DNA from: Paraburkholderia fungorum
GTDB lineage: Bacteria > Pseudomonadota > Gammaproteobacteria > Burkholderiales > Burkholderiaceae
DNA length: 64,000 nt
Direction of reading: 5' to 3'
Assembly (NCBI RefSeq): GCF_900099835.1
Contig: NZ_FNKP01000001.1
Location: 372,001-436,000 of the forward strand
Shown here: positions 50,291 through 60,597 of the stretch, piece after piece
Layout of the letters: each line of letters starts with the position of its first letter
Position numbering within the stretch: the first letter of the stretch is position 1
Made by a program: the position numbers and the translations under genes
The notes under the pieces: generated by a model
The model's input: the letters and a program-made list of their open reading frames with translations, nothing else
The model's database searches: none
Told to the model about the DNA's origin: nothing

Positions 50291-50899
50291 TTAGCTTTTC
50301 TTGACGCGATAGACCGCAAGACTACCACGCCAGTTCACGCCCCATCGCACCACCTGCCCGTCGTGCAGCACGACCCGGTCGAGAATTTCGATGCCGACTT
50401 CGGGCGCGAGCGCTTCGAAATCTTCAATCGTCAGAACACGAACGTTCGGCGTGTTGTGCCACTGGAACGGCAACGACTTCGACACCGGCATCCGGCCTTG
50501 CAACACCGAGAGCCGGTGCGCCCAATAACCGAAATTCGGAAACGACACGATGCATTCCTTGCCCACCCGCACCGTCTCGCGCAGGATCGCCGCGGTCTGA
50601 TGAATGGTTTGCAGCGTTTGCGACAGAATCGCGAAATCGAAGCTGCCGTCTTCGAACAGACGCAGCCCGTCTTCCAGATTCTGCTGGATCACGTTGACGC
50701 CGTTTTGCGTCGACGCCAGCACGCCCGCATCGTTGATTTCGATGCCGTAGCCCTGCACGTCCAGTTCTTCGGTCAAGAGCGACAGCAGCGAGCCGTCGCC
50801 GCAGCCGAGATCCAGCACGGTGGCGCGCGGTTCGACCCAGCGGGCGATCGCGCGAAAGTCCGGGCGCAGCGCCAGGTAATCGAGTGCTCGCTGGTTCAT
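50291..50899 (-). CDS. metW: Methionine biosynthesis protein MetW
   Basis: 202-residue SAM-methyltransferase-fold protein. Motif I is [12 protein letters not shown] (about 32-43); the SQTLQTIH region follows. MetW accompanies MetX and is needed for its activity in several proteobacteria. Its ATG overlaps the metX stop (ATGA). Confidence 0.95.
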   Translation of the reverse strand: MNQRALDYLALRPDFRAIARWVEPRATVLDLGCGDGSLLSLLTEELDVQGYGIEINDAGVLASTQNGVNVIQQNLEDGLRLFEDGSFDFAILSQTLQTIHQTAAILRETVRVGKECIVSFPNFGYWAHRLSVLQGRMPVSKSLPFQWHNTPNVRVLTIEDFEALAPEVGIEILDRVVLHDGQVVRWGVNWRGSLAVYRVKKS

Positions 50900-52041
50900 G
50901 CGTTCACCTCGTTCGAAATGCGTTCGTAATAGGCGCGCATCAGGTTGTGATAGCGCGCGTCGTCGAGCAGGAAGGCGTCGTGGCCATGCGGCGCGTCGAT
51001 TTCCGCGTACGTGACCGTGCGCTTGTGATCGAGCAGCGCCTTCACCAGTTCGCGCGAACGGGCCGGCGCGAAACGCCAGTCGGTGGTGAAACTGGCGATC
51101 AGATATTTCGCCGTGGTGTGCGCGACCGCCTTGGTCAAGTCGCCTTCGAAGTCCTTGGCGGGATCGAAATAATCGAGCGCGCGGGTGATCAGCAGATACG
51201 TATTCGCGTCGAAGTAATCGGCGAATTTGTCGCCCTGATAGCGCAGATACGACTCCACTTCGAACTCGACGTCGAAGTTGAAGTTGTACTTGTCCAGCGC
51301 ACCTTCCGCGCGACGCAGCGAGCGGCCGAATTTCTCGGCCATGTCGTCGTCCGACAGATAGGTGATGTGGCCGATCATGCGCGCGACCCGCAAGCCGCGC
51401 TTCGGCTTCACGTTGTGCGCGTAGTAGTTGCCGCCGTGGAAGTCGGGGTCCGACAGGATCGCCGAGCGCGCGACCTCGTTGAACGCGATGTTTTGCGCCG
51501 ACAGCTTCGGGGTGGACGCCACCACGATGCAATGCGCAACGCGTTCCGGATACATCATGCTCCACGCGAGCGCCTGCATGCCGCCGAGACTGCCGCCCAT
51601 GACCGCCGCGAAACGGGTGATGCCGAATTCATCGGCGACGCGCGCCTGGGCGTTGACCCAGTCCTCGACCGTCACGACGGGAAAAGCCGCGCCGTACGGG
51701 AGGCCGGTGGCCGGATCGACGCTCATCGGGCCGGTCGAGCCGAAGCACGAGCCGAGGTTGTTCACGCCGATCACGAAGAACTTGTCGGTGTCGAGTGGCT
51801 TGCCGGGGCCGACCATGTTGTCCCACCAGCCGACGTCTTTCGGGTTGTCCGCGTAGACGCCCGCCACGTGATGCGACGCGTTGAGCGCGTGGCACACCAG
51901 CACGGCATTGCTGCGCGCGGCGTTGAGCGTGCCGTAGGTCTCGACCATCAGGTCGTAACCGGCGAGCGAGCTACCGTTCTGCAACTGCAGCGGCTCGGAA
52001 AAATGCATTTTTTGGGGAGCGACGATACCGATCGATTCCAT
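50896..52041 (-). CDS. metX: Homoserine O-acyltransferase (MetX type)
   Basis: 381-residue alpha/beta hydrolase-fold enzyme that activates homoserine, the entry step of methionine synthesis. [11 protein letters not shown], the nucleophile elbow [12 protein letters not shown], and the late [12 protein letters not shown] with the catalytic His are conserved. Acyl donor (acetyl- or succinyl-CoA) cannot be fixed by eye; beta-proteobacterial MetX with MetW is often succinyl-specific. Confidence 0.95.
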   Translation of the reverse strand: MESIGIVAPQKMHFSEPLQLQNGSSLAGYDLMVETYGTLNAARSNAVLVCHALNASHHVAGVYADNPKDVGWWDNMVGPGKPLDTDKFFVIGVNNLGSCFGSTGPMSVDPATGLPYGAAFPVVTVEDWVNAQARVADEFGITRFAAVMGGSLGGMQALAWSMMYPERVAHCIVVASTPKLSAQNIAFNEVARSAILSDPDFHGGNYYAHNVKPKRGLRVARMIGHITYLSDDDMAEKFGRSLRRAEGALDKYNFNFDVEFEVESYLRYQGDKFADYFDANTYLLITRALDYFDPAKDFEGDLTKAVAHTTAKYLIASFTTDWRFAPARSRELVKALLDHKRTVTYAEIDAPHGHDAFLLDDARYHNLMRAYYERISNEVNA

Positions 52042-52347
52042 TCATTCCGCCATTTAACAAAAACTGGGCGGCTAGATGGCGTCGGCGAGGCACGGAGGAA
52101 AGACTGTGTGCGCGGCTGACGACCTCTTTAGCCGCATTTATAGTGAATCGCGGGAGGTTTCCCACGATTCGCGCGCCCGCAATCGAGTCAGCAAATCGGC
52201 GCGTAATCAGGTATTCAGCAGGTATTCAGGGTGTTCCGGCTGACGGCGCCATGTGTTTCGGGCAACGCAGTCAGGCGCAAAGTATAGCGGAAAATCTCGC
52301 GCCACAGCGTCGTGAACGCCCGCCTGGCATGCTGCAAGCCGGGTGGA
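52042..52347. other. Upstream region of metX, 306 bases
   Basis: No gene. Contains a -10-like TATAAA on the minus strand (52142-52137) and the palindrome at 52145-52170. A short direct repeat, AGGTATTCAG, occurs twice near 52208-52230. Confidence 0.5.
52145..52170. promoter_or_regulatory. 26-bp palindrome at the metXW promoter
   Basis: Arms GAATCG-n-GGGA and TCCC-n-CGATTC around a 4-base centre, one mismatched pair. It covers the expected -35 position of the minus-strand TATAAA -10, where no good -35 exists. This suits a regulator-dependent promoter for metXW. Confidence 0.5.
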
Positions 52348-53037
52348 TTACTGAAGAATCAGCAGCAGTTGCGCGTCGGCGTGTTCGACGGGCTGGCGGA
52401 CGAAACCGCTGCGCACATAACGATGCCAGCGTCCGATGATGTAGCTCAGCAGCAGGCTCGCACGGATCGCGGGATCGTAGCCGGCGGGGAGCGGAACGGC
52501 GTTCGCGCTTTCGCCCGGATGGGCGTTCGCTTCTGTCTGCGCGAGCCGCAAGCACTGTTTCAACGACGCTTCAACGCGCTCGAGCATCTGATTGACGCGC
52601 TCGGTCAGCCGTTCATGCTCGCCGACCAGCGCCTCGCACGTCAGCACACGCGTCATGCCAGGATTCTTCGCAGGAAAATTGAGCAGCATCAACGCAATGG
52701 AGCGGGCTTGAAGCACGCCGTTGCTTTCTTTGTCCGCGATCTGATTGATCAGGCCGAACAGCGTTTGCTCGATAAATTCGATCAGCCCTTCGAACATCTG
52801 CGCCTTGCTGGCGAAGTGGCGGTACAGCGCAGCTTCCGATACGCCGAGCCGGGCGGCGAGCGCTGCCGTGGTGATTTTTTCGCTTTTCGGCGCTTCGAGC
52901 ATCGCGGCGAGCGTTTGGAGAATGTGCACGCGACGCTCGCCCGGCTTCAGGCGCTGTGCACGCGGTGCGGCGGGCGCAGCGTGCGATGTGGGTTCGTGTT
53001 CGGCTAAGGCTTCGTCAGGCTTGTCGATCGGCTGCAT
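52348..53037 (-). CDS. slmA: TetR-family nucleoid occlusion factor SlmA
   Basis: 229 residues. A disordered Pro/Ala N-terminus (about 1-30), then a TetR helix-turn-helix with ILQTLAAMLEAPKSEKITTAALAARLGVSEAALYRHFASKAQMFEGL-type sequence (about 40-90), and the SlmA C-terminal dimer domain. SlmA binds chromosomal sites and blocks FtsZ ring assembly over the nucleoid. The ATG at 53037 lies inside the 3' end of the HAD gene (34-base overlap). Confidence 0.9.
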   Translation of the reverse strand: MQPIDKPDEALAEHEPTSHAAPAAPRAQRLKPGERRVHILQTLAAMLEAPKSEKITTAALAARLGVSEAALYRHFASKAQMFEGLIEFIEQTLFGLINQIADKESNGVLQARSIALMLLNFPAKNPGMTRVLTCEALVGEHERLTERVNQMLERVEASLKQCLRLAQTEANAHPGESANAVPLPAGYDPAIRASLLLSYIIGRWHRYVRSGFVRQPVEHADAQLLLILQ

Positions 53038-53807
53038 GGCTGTCGTCCCGGCTGCTTTCCCTTCAATCGAACCGAGCGGGTGCCCAGTCGAAGCGATTTT
53101 AACGAACGAATGGTCCGGTCGACATAGTGCGGACGGCCAGTGCCCGGCAGGCGCGTCGGGGTGCCGTCCGCGTGCGGTTTGCGCGGCAGATGGCCGGTTA
53201 TCCACACGGTGCGGATGCCCAGGCGCCGGTAGTTTTTCAGATGTGAGCGCGTGTCTTCGACGAGGATCGCGTCTTTCAGCGACACGTGCGCGTCGCGCAT
53301 GGCCCGGCGCAGCATCGCATGGTCGGGCTTGGCGCGCCAGAAACGGCGGTCGCGCATGTGCTCGATCGCGATCACCTGTTCAAACAGACGTTCGATGCGC
53401 AGTTCGGCAAGCACCGCACGCGCGTACTTTTCCGGCGCGTTGGTCAGCACGATCTTGCGGCCCGGCAGCGCGGCGACGAGGCGCGCGACGCCGCGTTCGT
53501 AGCGGATCATCGAGCCGAGATCGGGGAAGTCGTGCACGACTTTCAGAAAATCGTTACCGTCGACCGGATGATGACGCGTCAGACCGAGCAGCGCCGCGCC
53601 GTAGCGCTGGGTGTAGCCGCTGCGCAGACGGTTCGCTTCGTCGATATCGACTTGCAGCGTGTCGATGATGTACTGCGTCATTCCCTGATTGATGGCCGGG
53701 AAGATGGCGTGCGAAGCGCGATGCAGCGTGTTGTCGAGATCGAATAGCCAGACCGGGCTGCCACCCGCGATATGCGGACGACGGCGGCGGGAAGTCGGAG
53801 TGCGCAT
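53004..53807 (-). CDS. HAD-family pyrimidine 5'-nucleotidase-like hydrolase
   Basis: 267 residues. Motif I LFDLDNTLH (nucleophile Asp and +2 Asp), motif II VLTNAP, conserved Lys in WRAKPDH, and motif III ILVEDTRSHLKN. The DxDNT form and helical cap fit the pyrimidine 5'-nucleotidase/SSM1 group. An Arg-rich N-terminus precedes motif I, and the last ~45 residues are basic and non-conserved, partly because they overlap slmA. The ATG at 53807 is preferred to an upstream TTG. Confidence 0.88.
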   Translation of the reverse strand: MRTPTSRRRRPHIAGGSPVWLFDLDNTLHRASHAIFPAINQGMTQYIIDTLQVDIDEANRLRSGYTQRYGAALLGLTRHHPVDGNDFLKVVHDFPDLGSMIRYERGVARLVAALPGRKIVLTNAPEKYARAVLAELRIERLFEQVIAIEHMRDRRFWRAKPDHAMLRRAMRDAHVSLKDAILVEDTRSHLKNYRRLGIRTVWITGHLPRKPHADGTPTRLPGTGRPHYVDRTIRSLKSLRLGTRSVRLKGKQPGRQPCSRSTSLTKP

Positions 53808-54004
53808 GATGGGAAAGCGTCGTTCAGACGTGAGCAGTCGCTGCAATTAGCGAACCGGAAAGGTTCGGCGAGCAGGCGGCGACAGAAGAAGGGGATGTGT
53901 ACCGGCGCGCGGTGAAGGCGCGGGGCGGGCGGTTGCGTTGGCGGGAGTTTGCGTACGTAGCGCACCCGGTGCACAGGGCGTGCGACGCGGCAACGCAACC
54001 GCAT

Positions 54005-54043
54005 GGCACATAGGACACGCCGTGGCGGCGTGCCCTATGTGCC
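54005..54043. terminator. Long hairpin after argB
   Basis: Arms GGCACATAGG-a-CACGCCG and CGGCGTG-c-CCTATGTGCC: 17 base pairs with one mismatch and a 3-base loop, 16 bases beyond the argB stop on the minus strand. No T-run follows on either strand, so it is either a factor-assisted terminator or a 3'-end stability element. Confidence 0.6.
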
Positions 54044-54059
54044 GGGTTTGATGCAGGAA

Positions 54060-54983
<924 letters not shown>

Positions 54984-55219
54984 TTAAAACAGGCGGAATT
55001 GTACAGGACTGGCGCGCTGCAACAGGGTTTTCGATACGTGCGCCGGCACCGGACGGCACAGGCTTTGCGCACCGCGCAATCGCGGGCCGCAGTGCCAGCC
55101 GACGATCGAGCGTACCGCGCTTGCATGACGCTTGTGAATTAGCCGAACGGACGATTCACGCGGGCTGGCCAGTCGTGGCATCATTTCCCGACCGATCCCC
55201 CGGCGCTTCACCGCTTGTT

Positions 55220-55456
55220 ATGAAACCGTCCGCTTCCCGCTCTGAAAGCAGCGTGCGCTGCCCGCGCTGCGGCAACTCGTTCGATTGCGGCAGGCATGCG
55301 CAGCCGTTCGACTGCTGGTGCCGCGAGATGCTGTCGTTGCCAGCCGACCGGCTCGATCCTGCCATCAAGTGCGTGTGCCCGGAGTGCCTGGCTGCGGAGA
55401 TTGCAAAGGCGGCGGCTCAGTCAGGACCTGGAACTGGCAGTAACGAAGGTCTGTGA
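55220..55456 (+). CDS. Cysteine-rich CWC-family small protein
   Basis: 78 residues with eight cysteines at 14, 17, 23, 32, 34, 51, 53 and 56. The FDCWC motif is the CWC family hallmark, and the spacing suggests one or two zinc sites. Function unknown. The ATG at 55220 is the first in frame that leaves only the family domain. It lies between argB (divergent) and the TPR glycosyltransferase gene (convergent). Confidence 0.8.
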   Translation: MKPSASRSESSVRCPRCGNSFDCGRHAQPFDCWCREMLSLPADRLDPAIKCVCPECLAAEIAKAAAQSGPGTGSNEGL

Positions 55457-55524
55457 GGTTTCCGGACAGAAAAGCCGCGCAACCGCGTCGCTGCTTCAAC
55501 GAAATGAAATGAACGCTCCAGCGT

Positions 55525-57162
55525 CTATTTGGACCGGTGTTTTTCCGCGAGTGAACCCAGATCGCGGGCAACGGCCTCCAGAACCGGCTCCCATTGGGCG
55601 AACTGCGGCTGCCGGTAAAGCGTCGCGCCCGGATACCACGGGCTGTCGGTACGATCGAGCAACCAGACCCAGTGCGGATTGACGTCGAGCAGCACCCAGG
55701 TGCGCTGGCCGAGCGCGCCGCTCAAATGCGCGACCGACGTGCAAACCGTAATGACGAGATCGAGGGCGCTGATAAACGCGGCGGTGTCGTCGAAGCTTGC
55801 GAATTCGGCGGTGTAGTCAGCCAGCGGCAGGCCGGCTGCTTGTGCCGTGGCGACGTCTGCGGTCGCGCCAGGCTGCAATGAATAGAACGCTACGTTTCGC
55901 AGACCACCGAAATGCGCGGCATAGCGCTCCAGGTCGACACGCCGGAACGGATTGCGTTGATGCCCCAGGCTGCCGGTCCACGTCAGACCGACTTTCAGTC
56001 GCGGCTCCTGCTCAAGCCGTTTTTTCCACGATGCGCTGGCTGCGGTGTCTGCGAAGAGATACGGCGAGGCGGCCGGGATGGTGTCTTCGCGCGTGTCGAA
56101 TATCCACGGCAGGCTGAGCAACGGGATTTCGTAGTCGAATGGCGGTAGCGCATCGACGCCGCCGCCCGCCGAGTAGTTATCCACCTGGCTACCGAGACTG
56201 CGCGGCAGCAACGCCCCGAGTTGCGGAAACGAATTCCAGATAACGCGGCCGCCGTCGTCGTGAACGCGCTTTGCCAGCATCGGGATATAGCGGCAGAACT
56301 GCAATACGTCGCCCATGCCTTGTTCGCCCCACACCAGCAGCGTTTTTCCGGCGAGCGATTCGCCGCGCCACACCGGCGCGGGCATGGCAGGACGGTGTCC
56401 CTCCAGTTCACTCGAGCCGTCCCAGCGTGCTTCGTGCAGCGGCCAGCCTTCAGCGTAATTTCCGCGCATGAGTTCCAGCATGGCGAGATTGGAGCGCATG
56501 CTGGGGTCGCCGGGGGCCAGCGAATGGGCCGTTGCCGCTGCTTGCACCGCGTCTTCCCAGCGTTGCGCTTCACGGAGCGTCAGCGCATAGTTGTTCAGCG
56601 CCAACGCGTTGTCAGGAGCGCATTGCACGGCGCGTGCGCCGGCCTCGAGTGAGCGCGGCAAATCGAGTTTCGTGCGGTACACGTTCGCGAGATTGATCCA
56701 GCTTTCACTCTCATTGGGCGAGTCGCGCACTGCGTCTTTCAGTAGCGCTATCTGTTCGTCCCTGTCTGCGCCGGTGAGCATCAGTGCGCAGGCGAGGTTG
56801 TTGCGCAGCAGCTGCAGCGTCGGCTTGATGGCGAGCGCGCGGCGATACGGTGCGATGGCTTCGCCATGGCGATTCGCCAGCTGCAACGCGTAGCCGTAAC
56901 GGAAATGTGAAATGGCGCGATGCGGATCGAGTTGCGCAATAATGGCGGCGAGTTCCACTGCCTCGCCATGGCGCTGTTGCTGGAGCAGGTTGGTCAGCAG
57001 CAATTCGAGCGAAGCGTCGTCGAGTGGATGCAGTTTGGCCGCGGCTTCGAGACAACTGGCTTCCGTTTGCGCAGTGCCGCTTTCGCGGGCCTCGGCCGCA
57101 CGGCGCAGAAAAGTGAGGAACGCTGATGAGGCCTGAGCCTCGGTCTCGGAGTTAGTTTGCAT
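55525..57162 (-). CDS. TPR protein with C-terminal glycosyltransferase-like domain
   Basis: 545 residues. About 30-250 is a row of TPR repeats (HFRYGYALQLANRHGEAI, LRNNLACALMLTG, WINLANVYR, ALNNYALTLREAQRWEDAV). About 270-540 resembles GT9/heptosyltransferase-like domains: LLVWGEQGMGDVLQFCRYIP, KVGLTWTGSLGHQRNPFRRV and the nucleotide-sugar segment VCTSVAHLSGALG. Such proteins are often linked to glycosylation of surface structures. The acceptor is unknown, and no flagellar or LPS genes adjoin. Confidence 0.83.
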   Translation of the reverse strand: MQTNSETEAQASSAFLTFLRRAAEARESGTAQTEASCLEAAAKLHPLDDASLELLLTNLLQQQRHGEAVELAAIIAQLDPHRAISHFRYGYALQLANRHGEAIAPYRRALAIKPTLQLLRNNLACALMLTGADRDEQIALLKDAVRDSPNESESWINLANVYRTKLDLPRSLEAGARAVQCAPDNALALNNYALTLREAQRWEDAVQAAATAHSLAPGDPSMRSNLAMLELMRGNYAEGWPLHEARWDGSSELEGHRPAMPAPVWRGESLAGKTLLVWGEQGMGDVLQFCRYIPMLAKRVHDDGGRVIWNSFPQLGALLPRSLGSQVDNYSAGGGVDALPPFDYEIPLLSLPWIFDTREDTIPAASPYLFADTAASASWKKRLEQEPRLKVGLTWTGSLGHQRNPFRRVDLERYAAHFGGLRNVAFYSLQPGATADVATAQAAGLPLADYTAEFASFDDTAAFISALDLVITVCTSVAHLSGALGQRTWVLLDVNPHWVWLLDRTDSPWYPGATLYRQPQFAQWEPVLEAVARDLGSLAEKHRSK

Positions 57163-57286
57163 GGGGCGGGGCGCCGTGGAAGAAGCGGTGACCAGAACCG
57201 GTCAGTGCGAGGCTGTTGCTATCGGTATGTTAGTAGCAGTGAGGCTGCAAGAAAATGGGACGGATCCGAACAGGTAAACTGAATTG

Positions 57287-58597
57287 ATGCATCGAATAAC
57301 CAACACCGGCCGGGTCAACCTGGGTCATCTGTTCTGGCTGCGCAGCCTTGCCATTATCGGCCAGCTGATGACGATCGCCGCCGTGCAGACTTTTATCGGC
57401 GTGCATTTGCCGTTGCCGGCCATGCTGCTCGTGATCTCGCTCGAAGTACTGTTCAATGCGATCACATGGTGGCGCGTGTCGCAACAGCGGCCCGAGTCGA
57501 ACATGGAATTGTTCGGCCAGATCTGGGTCGATCTGGGCGCGTTGTCCGCTTTGCTGTTTCTCTCGGGCGGCACCACTAATCCGTTCGTTTCGCTTTATCT
57601 CCCGTCGCTTGCAATTGCCGCCGCCGTGCTGCCGTGGTACCTGATGGCATGGCTTGCCGCGTTTGCCGTCGCCTGCTATGCGGTGCTCGGTTTCGAATCC
57701 GTGCCGCTCAATCTGGACAACCCGGCGAACCTGTTCGACTACTATCGCGCCGGGATGTGGGTCAACTTCATGGTCAGTGTCGGGCTGATTGCGTGGTTCG
57801 TCGCGCGCATGTCGCGGGCTCTGCGGCTACGTGACGCAGCGCTCGGAGAGGCGCAGCAGCGCTTGCTGCACGACGAACGGGCGGTCGCGCTGGGCGTGCA
57901 GGCTGCGACCGTCGCACACGAAATCGGTACGCCTCTGTCTACAATCGCGATGCTGTCCGAAGAATTGCGCGACGCCGCGCGCACCGACGAAGGGCTCGCG
58001 CCCTACACCGCCGACCTCGAACTGCTCGAACAGCAAATGTCGTTGTGCACGTCGGCGCTTGCGCGTTTGCGCAGCCGCGCGTCGACGACCACGAACCGGC
58101 AACTGATCGGCGAGTGGCTCGAATCGTTTGGCGAACAGTGGCGTCTGCGCCATCCGCACGTGAAGTTCGAACAGATCGGCGTGCCGCCTGCCGATGTCAG
58201 CCTTGACGATACCGTAGCCGTCAGTCAGATTCTGACGATCCTGCTCGACAACGCCGCGCGCGCCAGCCGCGATCACGTGACGTTATCCTGCGAGCTTGCG
58301 CCGCACGGTGACCAGATCGTGTTCGAGGTCTGCGATGCGGGGCCCGGCATTCCGGCCACGTTGCGCGGCTCGCTCGGCGCGATGCCGGTGGACAGCACCC
58401 AGGGCGGTCACGGCGTGGGCCTTTACCTGGCATTTTCGGCGGCGAAACGTCTGAGAGGATCGATCGAATTGACCGATGTCAGCACGATCAAGCCGCGAGG
58501 CACGCGCGCGGTCCTGAAGCTTCCACTCGCCGGACACAAATTTACGGGCGCAGGCCGTCAAGGTGCTGCGCCATCCAACACGGAGAAACAGGCATGA
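57287..58597 (+). CDS. RegB/PrrB/RoxS-type redox sensor histidine kinase
   Basis: 436 residues. Six N-terminal membrane helices (about 20-175) include the quinone-site loop GGTTNPF (94-100), the hallmark of the RegB family. The dimerisation region has VAHEIGTPLSTI with phosphorylated His211. Cys254, in LEQQMSLCTSAL, aligns by eye with the redox-active Cys265 of Rhodobacter RegB. The ATPase domain has LLDNAARAS and GHGVGLYLAFSAA. It senses respiratory redox state. The ATG at 57287 follows AGGTAAACTGAATTG. The stop overlaps the response-regulator start. Confidence 0.93.
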   Translation: MHRITNTGRVNLGHLFWLRSLAIIGQLMTIAAVQTFIGVHLPLPAMLLVISLEVLFNAITWWRVSQQRPESNMELFGQIWVDLGALSALLFLSGGTTNPFVSLYLPSLAIAAAVLPWYLMAWLAAFAVACYAVLGFESVPLNLDNPANLFDYYRAGMWVNFMVSVGLIAWFVARMSRALRLRDAALGEAQQRLLHDERAVALGVQAATVAHEIGTPLSTIAMLSEELRDAARTDEGLAPYTADLELLEQQMSLCTSALARLRSRASTTTNRQLIGEWLESFGEQWRLRHPHVKFEQIGVPPADVSLDDTVAVSQILTILLDNAARASRDHVTLSCELAPHGDQIVFEVCDAGPGIPATLRGSLGAMPVDSTQGGHGVGLYLAFSAAKRLRGSIELTDVSTIKPRGTRAVLKLPLAGHKFTGAGRQGAAPSNTEKQA

Positions 58598-59136
58598 GCG
58601 AAAAGAATTTTCTGGTGATCGACGACGATGAGGTGTTCTCCGGCATCCTCGCTCGCGGTCTGACGCGGCGCGGTTACACGGTGAGCGAAGCGCACAACGC
58701 CGACGAGGCGATCAAGCTGGCGAACCAGCAGAAGTTCACGCAGATCACGGTGGATTTGCACCTTGGCAATGACTCCGGTTTGACGCTGGTCGCGCCGTTG
58801 CGCGATTTGCAGCCCGACGCGCGCATGCTGGTGCTGACCGGCTATGCGAGCATCGCGACGGCAGTGCAGGCAGTCAAAGACGGCGCGGACAATTACCTCG
58901 CGAAGCCGGCAAACGTCGAAACGATTTTGTCCGCATTGCAAAGCGAAGCGAGCGCGCTGCAGGCGGAAGAGGCGATCGAGCATCCCACGCCGCTGTCGGT
59001 CGCGCGTCTGGAATGGGAGCATATTCAGCGCGTGCTGGCCGAGCACGGCGGCAATATTTCGGCGACTGCGCGAGCATTGAACATGCATCGCCGGACCTTG
59101 CAGCGCAAGCTGGCGAAGCGGCCGGTCAAACAATAA
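58594..59136 (+). CDS. RegA/PrrA/ActR-type response regulator
   Basis: 180 residues. Receiver domain (1-~120) with Asp11/Asp12, phosphoacceptor Asp54 in VDLHLG, and the conserved Lys in YLAKPAN. A short linker, then the Fis-like helix-turn-helix with NISATARALNMHRRTLQRKLAKRP, almost invariant in RegA. Overlaps the kinase stop by 4 bases (ATGA). It probably activates respiratory genes under low oxygen or reduced quinone pool. Confidence 0.95.
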   Translation: MSEKNFLVIDDDEVFSGILARGLTRRGYTVSEAHNADEAIKLANQQKFTQITVDLHLGNDSGLTLVAPLRDLQPDARMLVLTGYASIATAVQAVKDGADNYLAKPANVETILSALQSEASALQAEEAIEHPTPLSVARLEWEHIQRVLAEHGGNISATARALNMHRRTLQRKLAKRPVKQ

Positions 59137-59168
59137 GCCGTCGTTGCGACCGTAGCGTCAATGCCATG

Positions 59169-59207
59169 AAAAAACGGGCTGCCTTATAAAAAGGCAGCCC
59201 GTTTTTT
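59169..59207. terminator. Bidirectional terminator between regA-type gene and hslU
   Basis: 12-bp perfect stem ACGGGCTGCCTT/AAGGCAGCCCGT (59174-59185, 59191-59202), A-run left and T6 right, between converging genes. Confidence 0.95.
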
Positions 59208-59238
59208 ATGCTTCAAAGTTTGGATCTACGTCAGGCGA

Positions 59239-60588
59239 TCACAGCACGTAACGCGACAGATCTTCGTCCTCGGCAACTTCGTTCAGCGCGCGATCCACGT
59301 AAGCCGCGTCGATCTGCAGCTTGTGACCCGAGTGATTGCCTGCCGAGAACGACACTTCTTCAAGTAGTTTCTCGATCACCGTGTACAGACGCCGTGCGCC
59401 GATGTTCTCGGTCTTCTCGTTGACTGCGTACGCGATTTCGGCGAGGCGGCGAATGCCGTCGTCGGCGAATTCGAGGTGCACGTCTTCGGTCGCGAGCAAT
59501 GCCTGGTATTGCTTGACGAGGCTTGCATCCGTGGATACGAGGATCGATTCGAAGTCGTTCACCGACAGCGAATCGAGTTCGACGCGAATCGGGAAACGCC
59601 CCTGCAATTCGGGAATCAGATCGCTCGGCTTGGCCAGATGAAACGCGCCGCTCGCGATGAACAGAATGTGGTCGGTCTTCACCATGCCGTACTTGGTGTT
59701 GATCGTCGTGCCTTCGACCAGCGGCAGCAGATCGCGCTGCACGCCCTGACGCGACACTTCACCACCGCCGCTGCCTTCACTGCGCGACGCGATCTTGTCG
59801 ATTTCGTCGAGAAACACGATGCCGTTCTGCTCGACGTTCTGGACGGCCTTGGTTTTCACCTCTTCGTCGTTGAGCATCTTGCCCGCTTCTTCGTCGGTGA
59901 GAAGCTTCAGCGCTTCCTTCACCTTCAGCTTGCGGCGCGTTTTCTTGCCGCCGCCGATGTTCGCGAACATCGAGCGAATCTGCTCGGTCATGTCTTCCAT
60001 GCCCGGAGGACCCATGATGTCCATGCTGGCTTGCGGCTGTTCGACGTCAAGCTCGATTTCCTTGTCGTCGAGCAGGCCTTCACGCAGACGCTTGCGGAAA
60101 GTCTGACGCGTGCTGCCGCTTTCGTCGGCGGTGTCGGTGGCGCTCGAACTTGCACCGAAGCCGACCGCGCGCGCGCTCGGCAGCAGAATATCGAGGATGC
60201 GGTCTTCGGCCAGATCGCCCGCCTTGGTCCGCACTTTGCGCATTTCGGTTTCGCGGGTCTGCTTGACCGAGATTTCGATCAGATCGCGCACGATGCTGTC
60301 CACGTCGCGACCCACGTAGCCCACTTCGGTGAACTTGGTCGCTTCGATCTTGATGAACGGCGCGTCGGCAAGCTTCGCCAGGCGTCGCGCGATTTCGGTT
60401 TTGCCGACGCCGGTCGGTCCGATCATCAGAATGTTTTTCGGCGTGATTTCCTGGCGCAGCGGGTCTTCGACCTGCTGACGGCGCCAGCGGTTACGCAGCG
60501 CGACGGCCACGGCCTTCTTCGCGCGGCCCTGGCCGATGATGTGTTTGTCGAGTTCAGAGACGATCTCTGCAGGGGTCATTGTGCTCAT
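59239..60588 (-). CDS. hslU: HslU ATPase of the HslUV protease
   Basis: 449-residue AAA+ unfoldase. Walker A GPTGVGKT (about 57-64), the pore-loop GYVGRD, Walker [11 protein letters not shown], and the C-terminal RYVL tail that docks in HslV. The I domain in the middle is about 130 residues. hslV lies 9 bases upstream. Confidence 0.97.
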   Translation of the reverse strand: MSTMTPAEIVSELDKHIIGQGRAKKAVAVALRNRWRRQQVEDPLRQEITPKNILMIGPTGVGKTEIARRLAKLADAPFIKIEATKFTEVGYVGRDVDSIVRDLIEISVKQTRETEMRKVRTKAGDLAEDRILDILLPSARAVGFGASSSATDTADESGSTRQTFRKRLREGLLDDKEIELDVEQPQASMDIMGPPGMEDMTEQIRSMFANIGGGKKTRRKLKVKEALKLLTDEEAGKMLNDEEVKTKAVQNVEQNGIVFLDEIDKIASRSEGSGGGEVSRQGVQRDLLPLVEGTTINTKYGMVKTDHILFIASGAFHLAKPSDLIPELQGRFPIRVELDSLSVNDFESILVSTDASLVKQYQALLATEDVHLEFADDGIRRLAEIAYAVNEKTENIGARRLYTVIEKLLEEVSFSAGNHSGHKLQIDAAYVDRALNEVAEDEDLSRYVL

Positions 60589-60597
60589 CGTGGGTCC

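Noticed and set aside
52042..52347. A SAM riboswitch in front of metX
   Set aside because: The main structure is a DNA-type palindrome upstream of the -10, so it would not be in the transcript; no SAM-II core recognised.
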